Source of the DNA: JBMSHD01 sp049416425
Lineage (GTDB): Bacteria > Pseudomonadota > Gammaproteobacteria > Francisellales > Francisellaceae
Length of the DNA stretch: 34,320 nt
Direction of reading: 5' to 3'
NCBI GenBank assembly: GCA_049416425.1
Contig: JBMSHD010000009.1
Coordinates: 1 to 34,320 of the forward strand
Position 1 is the first letter of the stretch; the number at the start of each line of letters is the position of its first letter. The position numbers were made by a program, and so were the translations under genes. The notes beneath the pieces are model-generated. The model saw only the letters and a program-made list of their open reading frames with translations, was not told the DNA's origin and searched no databases. Positions 15,217 through 23,128 of this stretch are shown piece by piece.

Positions 15217-16404
15217 TTATTTCACCGTGACTTTGATCGTGTTTTTATTGAGAATGTCATCGTTGAGCTCAATGCCTAAGCCGGGAGTCTCTGGGACTTC
15301 AAAGAAGCCTGAGATCGGCTGTGGATCTTTGGAACAAAGCTCACGATTGAAATGCTTAAGCGCGTAGGTGTGGTGTTCATGAATGATGAAATTGGCAATG
15401 GCGGTCTCAAGGTGAAGACTGGCGGCTGTTGCAACCGGCCCACCGCAGACATGCGCCTGAATTTTGATATCATACATATCAGCATAGTCACAGATTTTTT
15501 TGGCTTCCGTCAGACCGCCGCAAAGCCCGATATCGGGTTGCAGAATATCAATGCTCTGATTTTCGATATAGTCCCTGACACCATGGCGTAGATAAAGGCG
15601 TTCGCCGGCGGCAATGGGGACTTTGAGTTTCTGTTTAAGCGGATGATGAAGCTTGCTGTTTAGGTAATTGACCGGCTCTTCAAAATAAAGGCAATTAAAT
15701 TCCTCGGCAATTTCGCCCAGTTGCAGTGCCGATGTCACGCTCGGCAGGCTGTGGCATTCAAAAATAATATCACCATCATCTCCTAAAACATCTCGTATGG
15801 CCTGCATGCGTTGGCGGATCAGCTTTAGATGACTGGCTCTGAAAGGAAGTGTGCAGTCATAGATCGTATCGCCCTTGTGATCGAACATCATCGGATCGAC
15901 TTTGATGGCATCATAACCCTGCAACATCGCTTTCTCGGTGGCTTTAGCATAGTCATCGGGATGAAATAGTGTTTTGCGTTCATGCTCATCCCAGTCAAAC
16001 TGCAGTTGGCTGGCATAGGTTCGCAATCTCGTATTGGTTTTTCCGCCCAAAAGCTGATAGACAGGCAGCCCAAGCGCCTTGCCTTTGATATCCCATAAGG
16101 CCGTGTCGATGGCGCTCATGGCCGCATAGATAACGGGGCCACCACCGAGTCCCCAGAAGCTTTCTCGCAACATGCGATTCCACTGTTTTTCGCTATCGAA
16201 CGCATCCGTGCCGATCAACAGGTTCTCGGCAAATTCCTTGATCATGCTCGCCGCCGCCGAATGCCCGAGATCATAGGCAAGTCCGGCTTCACCGACACCT
16301 GAGATGCCACATTGAGTGTAAATTCTTACAAATACCGGAGACCAGGCTGGACGATCCGGGCAGTAGACATCAAAAATTTCGACTCTATCGATTATGCACT
16401 TCAT
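15217..16404 (-). CDS. Enolase-superfamily dehydratase, mandelate racemase/sugar-acid dehydratase type
   Basis: 395 residues with the superfamily layout: N-terminal capping domain (about 1-125) and a (beta/alpha)7-beta barrel. Predicted magnesium ligands are Glu216 (IIFECHS), Glu242 (YFEEPV) and Glu268 (AAGERLY). The Asp291 (QPDIG) and His318 (AHVCGGP) pair is the mandelate-racemase-type catalytic dyad. His218 after the first ligand recalls the acid histidine of galactonate dehydratases. The second-strand motif reads AIKVD rather than KxK. Sugar-acid dehydration is likely; the substrate is not evident. The gene is transcribed from a good promoter, divergent from the phosphomannomutase gene. 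Confidence 0.8.
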   Translation of the reverse strand: MKCIIDRVEIFDVYCPDRPAWSPVFVRIYTQCGISGVGEAGLAYDLGHSAAASMIKEFAENLLIGTDAFDSEKQWNRMLRESFWGLGGGPVIYAAMSAIDTALWDIKGKALGLPVYQLLGGKTNTRLRTYASQLQFDWDEHERKTLFHPDDYAKATEKAMLQGYDAIKVDPMMFDHKGDTIYDCTLPFRASHLKLIRQRMQAIRDVLGDDGDIIFECHSLPSVTSALQLGEIAEEFNCLYFEEPVNYLNSKLHHPLKQKLKVPIAAGERLYLRHGVRDYIENQSIDILQPDIGLCGGLTEAKKICDYADMYDIKIQAHVCGGPVATAASLHLETAIANFIIHEHHTYALKHFNRELCSKDPQPISGFFEVPETPGLGIELNDDILNKNTIKVTVK

Positions 16405-16433
16405 GCCTGTTTCTTTGAGAGTATAAAAACTTT

Positions 16434-16462
16434 ATTTTATCGAGTTGTGTTCACTATGACAA
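16434..16462 (-). promoter_or_regulatory. Sigma70-type promoter of the dehydratase gene
   Basis: On the minus strand TTGTCA (16457-16462), a 17-base spacer and TAAAAT (16434-16439) match the consensus at 10 of 12 positions. It is about 30 bases upstream of the ATG at 16404. Confidence 0.6.
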
Positions 16463-16503
16463 TCAAGATTGCAGTGAGATTCACAGGATCTGTTAATCAG
16501 AAA

Positions 16504-16532
16504 ATGACTATTGCTCGCATTTGCCATATAAT
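16504..16532 (+). promoter_or_regulatory. Promoter of the phosphomannomutase gene
   Basis: ATGACT (16504-16509), a 17-base spacer and a perfect TATAAT (16527-16532). The leader to the ATG at 16568 would be about 30 bases and contains the ribosome binding site. Confidence 0.5.
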
Positions 16533-16567
16533 GCGGCTGAAAGCAGATTTTAATTCTTGAGGTGAAC

Positions 16568-17953
16568 ATGTTACTTAAAAATCGTTTGGAAACACCGGAA
16601 CCTATTTTCAGAGCCTATGATATCCGAGGCAGGGTTCCAGCAGAACTCAACAGCGATGTGGTTTATAATATCGGCAAGGCATTTGGCAGTGAGGCAATCG
16701 ATCAAGGGCAGAGCGTGGTCTATATCGCTCGAGATGGTCGTCTATCAGGACCTGAGCTGCTGACGGCTCTTGCTGATGGACTCAAGTCTTCCGGCGTACG
16801 TGTTATAAGCATTGGAGCGGTGCCGACGCCGGTGCTCTACTTTGCTGCTTTGACCAAAGGAACTGGAACCGGTATCATGCTTACCGGTAGTCACAATCCA
16901 GCGGATTACAATGGCCTAAAGATGATGATTGCAGGTCATACTCTCTCAGGTGACGATATTCAGATGTTAAAAAATCGTATATTGGCCGCCGAGGTGATAA
17001 AAGGCAAAGGCAGTTATGAGATCATTGATATCTGTGAGGAGTATATCAACCATATCTGTCAGCAGGAATCGCTGGTGCGTCCGCTTAAGATCGTTATCGA
17101 TGCCGGCAATGGCATCACCGGTGATATCGCCCCTGTCTTATTCCGAAAACTGGGTTGCGAGGTCATCGAGCTGTTTTGCGAGGTGGATGGCCATTTCCCC
17201 AATCATCATCCCGATCCGAGTAAACCAAAAAATCTCATCGATTTGACTGAGGCGGTAAAAAAACATGAGGCCGATGTCGGTATTGCTTTTGATGGTGATG
17301 GCGATCGTCTGGGGTTGATCACAGCCAAAGGGCATAATATCTATCCAGATCGCCAGTTGATGTTATATGCTAAAGACGTGCTGAAAGACAATCCAGGCGC
17401 GACCATTCTATATGATGTCAAATGTTCCAGTCATTTAGAGCCTTTTATCGAAAAGCTTGGTGGCAAGGCGGTCATGTATAAAACGGGTCATGCCTTGATT
17501 AAAAAAGAATTAAAAGCCATTGCCGCCAAGCTTGCCGGTGAGATGAGTGGGCATACTTTTTTCAACGATCGCTGGCCAGGATTTGATGATGGACTTTACA
17601 CGGCGGTGCGCCTTTTGGAGATATTGTCAAAATCAGAGGGGGATCTTGATGATTTGTTTGCCGCTATTCCTGATAGTATCAGCACCCCTGAGCTTAATAT
17701 AGCGGTTGCCGATCATAAGAAGTTTGACGTGGTGAATGCACTTGTTAATGATGCGCCGGCGGCTTTTCCCAAGGCTAAGATCATCACCATCGATGGTGTC
17801 AGAGTGGAGTTTGAAAATGGCTGGGCATTGGTCAGAGCCTCCAATACCACGCCGTGTCTGGTTTTAAGATTTGAGGCCGATGATGAAGTCGCTTTGAGTG
17901 AAATCAGAAAGGGCTTTGGTGATTGGGTCGAAGCCGTTGTCGCTTCACATTAG
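16568..17953 (+). CDS. Phosphomannomutase/phosphoglucomutase (AlgC/ManB type)
   Basis: Interconverts hexose 6- and 1-phosphates for sugar nucleotide and surface polysaccharide synthesis. 461 residues, four-domain alpha-D-phosphohexomutase family. Phosphoserine Ser108 is in TGSHNPADYNG, the same number as in Pseudomonas AlgC. The metal-binding loop is FDGDGDRLG, the sugar loop GEMSGHTFF, and the phosphate-binding loop RASNTTPCLVLRFE. Start choice: GAGG at 16559-16562 precedes the ATG at 16568 by 5 bases. The GTG at 16562 overlaps that site and is rejected. The 3' end overlaps the convergent lyase-like gene by 9 bases. Confidence 0.93.
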   Translation: MLLKNRLETPEPIFRAYDIRGRVPAELNSDVVYNIGKAFGSEAIDQGQSVVYIARDGRLSGPELLTALADGLKSSGVRVISIGAVPTPVLYFAALTKGTGTGIMLTGSHNPADYNGLKMMIAGHTLSGDDIQMLKNRILAAEVIKGKGSYEIIDICEEYINHICQQESLVRPLKIVIDAGNGITGDIAPVLFRKLGCEVIELFCEVDGHFPNHHPDPSKPKNLIDLTEAVKKHEADVGIAFDGDGDRLGLITAKGHNIYPDRQLMLYAKDVLKDNPGATILYDVKCSSHLEPFIEKLGGKAVMYKTGHALIKKELKAIAAKLAGEMSGHTFFNDRWPGFDDGLYTAVRLLEILSKSEGDLDDLFAAIPDSISTPELNIAVADHKKFDVVNALVNDAPAAFPKAKIITIDGVRVEFENGWALVRASNTTPCLVLRFEADDEVALSEIRKGFGDWVEAVVASH

Positions 17954-19504
17954 AGAAATCCCATTTCTCTCTAATGCCGTTATGGCGCATTTTTTCTCAA
18001 TAAGATCGATAGTGAGATGGATATCATGATACATCTGGCGATCATTGGACAGGCGCGGGATTTCGGCTCGTAATAAGGCATGAATCTTTTTCATGGCGTA
18101 AGAGAATAGCGTGTTATCACCAAACTCCATGCCCTGAGCGGCGGTCAGCCATTCAATGGCCAGTACCGACTGGCTGTTTTTGATAATCTGAAGCGCTTTT
18201 TGGGCGGCGTGATTTCCCATGCTGACATGATCTTCCTGTGCCGCAGAGTTTGGAATGGAGTCCACCGAGGCGGGATGCGCCAGCACTTTATTTTTGGCCA
18301 CCAGGTCGCTGCTGACATATTGAGTAATCATAAAGCCGGTATTGATGCCTGGGTTTTCCACTAAAAATGCCGGTAGTTGGCTTAAATGGGGATTATTGAG
18401 TCTATAGGTTCGTCGCTCCGAGATATTGGCAAGCTCGCTGATGGCAATGGCAAGATAGTCCATGGCTAAAGCGATAGACTGTCCATGTGGATTGGCTGAG
18501 GAAAACACATAAGGCTTCCCCTCTTTTTCAATCACCATGGGATTATCGGTCGATGAATTTAGCTCAATTTCCACAATTTCTCTGACATGGCTCAAGGCAT
18601 CTCTGCTGGCACCGTGAACTTGCGGAATGGCGCGAAGACTCAAGGCATCCTGTAGCGGTTTTTTTGTTTTATCCGCGCTATAACCCGCATTCAAGGTGTT
18701 GATATTATCGAGTGTGGTTTTTAACCCAGGCTGAGGTTTTAATCGGCCAATCTGTTCTTCAAAAGCCTGAGTGTTGCCATTTAAGGCCTGAAAGCTCATC
18801 ATAGCGATGAGATCGGCATGTTTAAGCAGGTTTTGAGCCTTATTGACCGCCAAAGCAGCCAGAGCCGTCATATCAACGCTGCCGTTTAATAATGACAGAC
18901 CTTCTTTTTCATACAGCGTCACGGGATGAAAGTCTTTTTGCTGATAGATCTCGGTGGCAGCAATCATCTCTCCCTTTTCAGTTAACACCTTACCGCTGCC
19001 GATTAAAACCAGTGAAATATGTGCCTGGTAGGACAAGTAGCCAACAGAGCCGTCTTCTGGAACATAAGGAGTTATATCTTTATTCAGCAGCTCGATGAGT
19101 TTTTCGACGATTAAAAGACGAACCCCAGAATGGCCATGGCTGAAGTTGACGATCATGGCAAATATCACCGCGCGAACCGATTCCCGGCTTAAAGGGCGAC
19201 CGACGCCACAGGCATGACTTTCGATAAATCGGTGCTGCATGGCTCTTGAGTCATCTGGGCTCACGGCAATGCGATAATTATCACCAAGACCGGTGTTGAC
19301 GCCATATACTGGTTTTCCAGCGATGATGATCTGTTCGATCAGTTTTCTGCCATTTTCTATGCGTTTAATGGTGTCACTGCTCATTTCAATAATGGCGTTT
19401 TCATTTGCGACGGTTGAAATCATTTCAATCGTCACCGGAGTTTCAGAGAGAATGACGGTTTTTTTATTAATTATGTCTTTTGTTTCAATGATGTCATTTA
19501 GCAT
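17945..19504 (-). CDS. HAL/PAL-family ammonia-lyase homologue lacking the MIO-forming Ala-Ser-Gly
   Basis: 519 residues with the full aromatic amino acid lyase fold (HutH family). Typical blocks are present: YGVNTGLG (Tyr67), EGLSLLNG (Asn207), LNSSTDNPMV, and ASVDSIPNSAAQEDHVSMG with Glu424. The catalytic block is different. Canonical GSVG-ASG-DLAPLAH here reads GSVG-YLSYQAH (residues 152-162): the Ala-Ser-Gly that cyclises to the MIO electrophile is exactly absent, in frame. The tyrosine of QDPYSLR is Leu288 (QDALSLR), and the phenylalanine of NFHG is Pro339 (ANPHG). Ordinary histidine ammonia-lyase activity is therefore doubtful. AAGGAG before the ATG supports the start. An MHS transporter gene lies upstream on the same strand, so the pair may handle one substrate. 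No other hut gene is nearby. Confidence 0.85.
   Translation of the reverse strand: MLNDIIETKDIINKKTVILSETPVTIEMISTVANENAIIEMSSDTIKRIENGRKLIEQIIIAGKPVYGVNTGLGDNYRIAVSPDDSRAMQHRFIESHACGVGRPLSRESVRAVIFAMIVNFSHGHSGVRLLIVEKLIELLNKDITPYVPEDGSVGYLSYQAHISLVLIGSGKVLTEKGEMIAATEIYQQKDFHPVTLYEKEGLSLLNGSVDMTALAALAVNKAQNLLKHADLIAMMSFQALNGNTQAFEEQIGRLKPQPGLKTTLDNINTLNAGYSADKTKKPLQDALSLRAIPQVHGASRDALSHVREIVEIELNSSTDNPMVIEKEGKPYVFSSANPHGQSIALAMDYLAIAISELANISERRTYRLNNPHLSQLPAFLVENPGINTGFMITQYVSSDLVAKNKVLAHPASVDSIPNSAAQEDHVSMGNHAAQKALQIIKNSQSVLAIEWLTAAQGMEFGDNTLFSYAMKKIHALLRAEIPRLSNDRQMYHDIHLTIDLIEKKCAITALERNGISLM
17950..17974 (+). terminator. Hairpin at the convergent ends of the mutase and lyase-like genes
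   Basis: GAGAAAT, loop CCC, ATTTCTC forms a perfect 7-bp stem, extended by TTA/TAA around a bulge. It covers the mutase stop codon and the last codons of the opposite gene. No T-run follows directly, so a terminator role is uncertain. Confidence 0.3.
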
Positions 19505-19527
19505 TTAGGCTCCTTGAGGTTTGAAAA

Positions 19528-19811
19528 AGTTCTTTTGGCATTATTCGTAACCCCCCCTTCCTACCTCCCCCTTAACGCAAGGGGGAAGGAGATAAGTAGT
19601 TTTTTAAAACTACCCCGTCCGCTCCGCGTTTTCCTGCCATTCGCAGAGCTCATGGCGCTTATCACTAGCCGTGCAAAACTTTTTGCACGGCTCGAGACGC
19701 TCTTCGCCCCACTTCCCTAACGAAGGGGAATAATCCCTCCCCTTGGGATCAAGGGGAGGTTAGGTGGGGTTAGATAGACTCTCATTTTCAACGACTAATG
19801 TGTAAAGAGCC
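19528..19811. mobile_element. MITE-like element, copy 2 (284 bp, with about 135-bp internal insert)
   Basis: Same family as the element at 7027. The right end is AAAGAGCC (19804-19811) and the left end is a degenerate AGTTCTTTT (19528-19536). The 8-bp target duplication TTTGAAAA is perfect (19520-19527 and 19812-19819). The core shared with copy 3 includes the hairpin at 19736-19759 (9-bp stem CCTCCCCTT, loop GGGATC). An insert from about 19597 to 19731, different from that in copy 1, contains GTAGTTTT/AAAACTAC (19596-19613) and a perfect 12-bp stem AGCCGTGCAAAA with a 2-base loop (19667-19692). The element fills the 331-base gap between the transporter and lyase-like genes; nothing else is seen in the gap except the lyase ribosome binding site. 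No coding sequence. Confidence 0.88.
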
Positions 19812-19835
19812 TTTGAAAATGGTAAGTTCATGATT

Positions 19836-21080
19836 TTAGGTCAACAGTTTATAGCCTTTGCTGATACGAATCAGATAATGACCAAAAATACCGGTGATCA
19901 TGACGGCGATAACCAGAGCGATCAGGCTGCTTTGGCCATAGTTGTCATAAATCATGACGCTTACCATGGGGAAAAATCCAGAGATGCCGGCACCAAAGCT
20001 CCAGGCGATGGCGCTGCCGGTCATTCGCCATTTAGGGAAGAAAACTTCAGCCGACACTGAGGTGATGCCGCTGATGATCAGAGTGTGACAGATAACAAGA
20101 AGCACGCTTAATAGCAACACCAGCCATAAGGCTTGAACCTGAAGAAAAATCGCGGTGATAATGGCAATCATCACGGTACCAAAAATAGAGACTCGTTGTT
20201 TTCCCAGCCTATCGGCAATGATCCCGGCGATAGGATATAACAGGCAGCCGACGACAAGTTGAGCCATGCTGATGGCGTAGGCGGACTGCATGCCAAAATG
20301 GAGGTTGACGGTAAGATAGGTGTAGAGATAGCTGAAGGCAAAAAAGTACATACAGCCTGAATAGCAGGCCAGAATGATGACACCGATGACGGCGCGATAT
20401 TGTGTTTTTATGAGCTCAAGCAGGGTGAAGGATTCCGTTTTAACGGTATTTTTCTTATCCAATGCTTTGATATCGGTTTTATCGACACCAACGAAATGAA
20501 ACACCACACCGAAGATGCCGCTGATAATAAAAGCGATACGCCAGAGGTAATCATAACTGCTTTCTGGCATTAAAAAGTGCAGCATTGCGGCGATCACAAC
20601 GGCCAGAAGAAGACCAAGCGTCGATACCGTGTAGGCGATATTGGCGACAAATGAACGCCTGTTATCGGTGACATCAACGACGATGGCCATAAGCCCTGAG
20701 AACTGACCGCCAGCACAGAAGCCTTGTCCTAGTCTCAATATCATCAACAGGATAATAGAGAAGACTCCTATCGTGCTGTAAGAGGGGATGAAGGCGATTA
20801 AAAATGAGCACAACGACATGCCGTAAACAGAGATGTTGACGGCCAGATAATGACCAAATCGATCACCAAATTTGCCTAATACGGCACCGCCTAGGGGGCG
20901 AGCAATAAAACCGATGCCAAATATCATAAACAGCTCGGCAATGGAGTGGCTTAAATCCTGTTGTGGAAATAAAACGGCGCTGATAGAAATTGAATAATAA
21001 GCAAACAAACTGAAATCATACCACTCGATGATGTTACCAATCGATGCTTTGAGGAATTTAAACAAGGAACCTCGATGCAT
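19836..21080 (-). CDS. MFS transporter, metabolite:H+ symporter (MHS) type
   Basis: A 414-residue inner-membrane transporter with twelve predicted helices. MHS-family (ProP/KgtP/ShiA-like) signatures are clear: IGNIIEWYDFSLF in TM1, RPLGGAVLGKFGDRFG in the TM2-3 loop, and RLGQGFCAGGQ in TM4. These transporters import organic acids, betaines or amino acids with protons; the substrate is not evident. A strong AAGGAG sits before the ATG. It lies upstream of the lyase-like gene in the same direction, with MITE copy 2 between them. A shared transcript is plausible unless the MITE hairpins interrupt it. Confidence 0.88.
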   Translation of the reverse strand: MHRGSLFKFLKASIGNIIEWYDFSLFAYYSISISAVLFPQQDLSHSIAELFMIFGIGFIARPLGGAVLGKFGDRFGHYLAVNISVYGMSLCSFLIAFIPSYSTIGVFSIILLMILRLGQGFCAGGQFSGLMAIVVDVTDNRRSFVANIAYTVSTLGLLLAVVIAAMLHFLMPESSYDYLWRIAFIISGIFGVVFHFVGVDKTDIKALDKKNTVKTESFTLLELIKTQYRAVIGVIILACYSGCMYFFAFSYLYTYLTVNLHFGMQSAYAISMAQLVVGCLLYPIAGIIADRLGKQRVSIFGTVMIAIITAIFLQVQALWLVLLLSVLLVICHTLIISGITSVSAEVFFPKWRMTGSAIAWSFGAGISGFFPMVSVMIYDNYGQSSLIALVIAVMITGIFGHYLIRISKGYKLLT

Positions 21081-21176
21081 GTCACTCCTTTCATGAAAAT
21101 TATCACCATTTAATGCAATATATATTCAATAAAATAAAAAATCTACGAATTTATTTGATTTTATTTGTAATTTTAT

Positions 21177-21188
21177 CGGAACATTCCG
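21177..21188. promoter_or_regulatory. Dyad CGGAA-CA-TTCCG between the transporter and hemD genes
   Basis: A perfect 5-bp inverted repeat with a 2-base spacer, followed at 21192-21195 by another GGAA. It is in the 187-base divergent intergenic region and about 40 bases upstream of the hemD -10 box, a usual place for an operator. The regulator is unknown. Confidence 0.35.
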
Positions 21189-21227
21189 TATTGGAACAAT
21201 TTTTCGGTAAAATCGTTGAGCTTAAGA

Positions 21228-21233
21228 TATAAT
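21228..21233 (+). promoter_or_regulatory. -10 box of the hemD-hemX-hemY operon
   Basis: A perfect TATAAT 34 bases upstream of the hemD ATG. No good -35 is present at 16-18 bases, which may mean activator dependence. Confidence 0.4.
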
Positions 21234-21267
21234 GGGATTTTAAGCAGTTTAATGTGTACTAAGAAAT

Positions 21268-22005
21268 ATGCTCGATGTCCTTGTTTGTCGCCCGGAGGAA
21301 AAGGGTGAAGAATTGGCAATGCGCTTTGCATGTCATGGAGTAAGTGCATTTCATCTGCCGGTATTTGAGTTTGAAGCGGTACTATTTGATCTATCGATCT
21401 TGTCTCAATCATTCACGGATGTGATTTTTACTAGCCGCCAGGCGGTGACGTATTTTTTCAGTCAGTCTCCAGAGGCCAAAGAGAGGTTGTCACATTGTGC
21501 TTTCTGGAGCATTGGTGCGACGACGGCATCGAGACTCGCTCAGTTTGGATTACCATCTAACTACCCCATCAACCGTCATGACTCCGAAACTCTGCTGGAG
21601 TTATTGGGTGATCTTACGGGACGTCATATTTTGCTGGTCAAAGGACAAAAGGGTCGAGAATTTCTTACCGAACAGATAAGCCAGGTGGCAGAGCTTCAAG
21701 TGCTTGAATGCTATCGACGTCGATTTAGACCTGAATCTGAACTAAAATCGATGTTAAGCGCTTATCATCACTCACCACAGTTAATTATTTTTTCCAGTTT
21801 TGCTGGGCTGTTGGCCGCGATGCCGATCTTCAAATGGCGAGCAGATTGGATGCATCAATCCATCATCACGGTGACAAATAATCGTATGTTAGACTGGGCG
21901 TCACACCAGGGGTTTGCTAAATTATATTTAGTCGATGCGTTAACGAATGATGCCCTTTTAAAAACCGGGCTGTCACTGTTAGGCAATAATGAAAAAAAAG
22001 GATGA
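21268..22005 (+). CDS. hemD: Uroporphyrinogen-III synthase
   Basis: Closes and inverts ring D of hydroxymethylbilane to uroporphyrinogen III in heme/siroheme synthesis; cytoplasmic. 245 residues. The family is poorly conserved in sequence, but the pattern fits: N-terminal VLVCRPEEKGEELAMRF, the VIFTSRQAVTYFF strand-helix, SIGATTASRLAQFGL, and the second-domain ILLVKGQKGREFL. Placement directly before hemX and hemY confirms it. hemC, usually upstream of hemD, is missing; the neighbour on that side is a divergent transporter. Confidence 0.9.
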   Translation: MLDVLVCRPEEKGEELAMRFACHGVSAFHLPVFEFEAVLFDLSILSQSFTDVIFTSRQAVTYFFSQSPEAKERLSHCAFWSIGATTASRLAQFGLPSNYPINRHDSETLLELLGDLTGRHILLVKGQKGREFLTEQISQVAELQVLECYRRRFRPESELKSMLSAYHHSPQLIIFSSFAGLLAAMPIFKWRADWMHQSIITVTNNRMLDWASHQGFAKLYLVDALTNDALLKTGLSLLGNNEKKG

Positions 22006-22009
22006 GCTG

Positions 22010-23128
22010 ATGAGTGATACGAATTTGCCGGCAACGCTGCCGGTTTCTCAAAAAATAAGGTGTGCAAAACCGCTGATCATCATCGTTTTTGTGACATTGA
22101 TTCTGGCGATTATTGCCATTGCTATCGCTGGCTTGTCACTATACCGATGGCAAAACCTGAAGACGACAATAGCAGCAAAACCTGTGGCTGTCGATTTTGT
22201 CACCTCTGCCCAGCTAAATACCGTGAGTGCCGAGTTAAAGACGCTGGAGCGTGAACTGGTTACAAAGACCGAAGCCCAAAGTCAGCTTGAAAAACAGCTC
22301 AATCAGTTGCAGCGTCAGGTAGCCGAGAATGCACGGCTTAAACAATATATCGATGAGCGCATGGTAAAAGCGGCAGCCGATAATGCGGCGCTTAAACAAC
22401 AGATGGGGCAGATTGAACATAGCTATATGCTGCCGACAAATCAGCTGGTAGAGCAACTTGAGCTGATGCATATTCAGGTGGCAATCAGTGATCTGGGTAT
22501 GGCAAAAGAGGCTTTTGTGCTGTTGCGCAACAAAGACAAAGCCCTGTATTTTATCCGTGCAGCCAAGACCGAAATCAGACAGATTAAAAACGCCGGAGTT
22601 CTGGTTGCGGCTATCGATCAAATCGAGATAAAGCTTGAGAATATAACGTCTGTAGCGCTTAAGGTCAGAACGATAAATGACTTGAGCAATACCTTATCAA
22701 CGCTTGAGATGATCGATCCACTGAAGGTGAAAAAACCGACTACTCCAGCAGTGCATTCCTTAGGCTGGCAGGATTCGATGACAAGAAGCTGGCAGCAGTT
22801 AAAATCATTGGTTTCGGTGGAGAGGCTTGATCAAAGAGATCAGGAGCTTATCAACACCAATAATCGTCTTTTGATCATCGAAGAGATCCGGCTGCGCCTG
22901 TCACAGTTAAAGCTGGCACTTTTTAATAATCTTGATGCCGAATTCAATGACGATAAGAGAGAGCTTGATGGGTTGGTTAATCGTTATTTTAGCGATGATC
23001 AGGCATTGAAAAGCTGGAAAGCCAAGCTTGCTGGCTTGAATCTCGATAAACAGAAATCTACGGTTGATGCCATTGATCAGCTGATCACTCAGTTGACGAC
23101 AAAAACGGCGAATTTGGAGCAAAAATGA
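22010..23128 (+). CDS. hemX: HemX-family membrane protein
   Basis: About 372 residues. A single N-terminal membrane anchor (about residues 18-45) is followed by a coiled coil (about 60-125) and a mostly helical periplasmic domain. This is the gammaproteobacterial HemX, formerly annotated as uroporphyrinogen-III C-methyltransferase, whose function is not settled. Start choice: AAGGA (21998-22002) is 7 bases before the ATG at 22010. The earlier in-frame ATG at 21989 lies inside hemD and upstream of this site. The 3' end overlaps hemY by ATGA. Confidence 0.85.
   Translation: MSDTNLPATLPVSQKIRCAKPLIIIVFVTLILAIIAIAIAGLSLYRWQNLKTTIAAKPVAVDFVTSAQLNTVSAELKTLERELVTKTEAQSQLEKQLNQLQRQVAENARLKQYIDERMVKAAADNAALKQQMGQIEHSYMLPTNQLVEQLELMHIQVAISDLGMAKEAFVLLRNKDKALYFIRAAKTEIRQIKNAGVLVAAIDQIEIKLENITSVALKVRTINDLSNTLSTLEMIDPLKVKKPTTPAVHSLGWQDSMTRSWQQLKSLVSVERLDQRDQELINTNNRLLIIEEIRLRLSQLKLALFNNLDAEFNDDKRELDGLVNRYFSDDQALKSWKAKLAGLNLDKQKSTVDAIDQLITQLTTKTANLEQK

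Noticed and set aside
17945..19504. Frameshift or sequencing error as the cause of the missing MIO triad
   Set aside because: The loss is a whole nine bases, the frame is intact on both sides, and other active-site residues are also changed, so the divergence looks real.
19505..19835. Insertion sequence with transposase between the transporter and lyase-like genes
   Set aside because: The repeat has terminal inverted repeats and a target duplication, but no coding sequence, so it is listed as a MITE.
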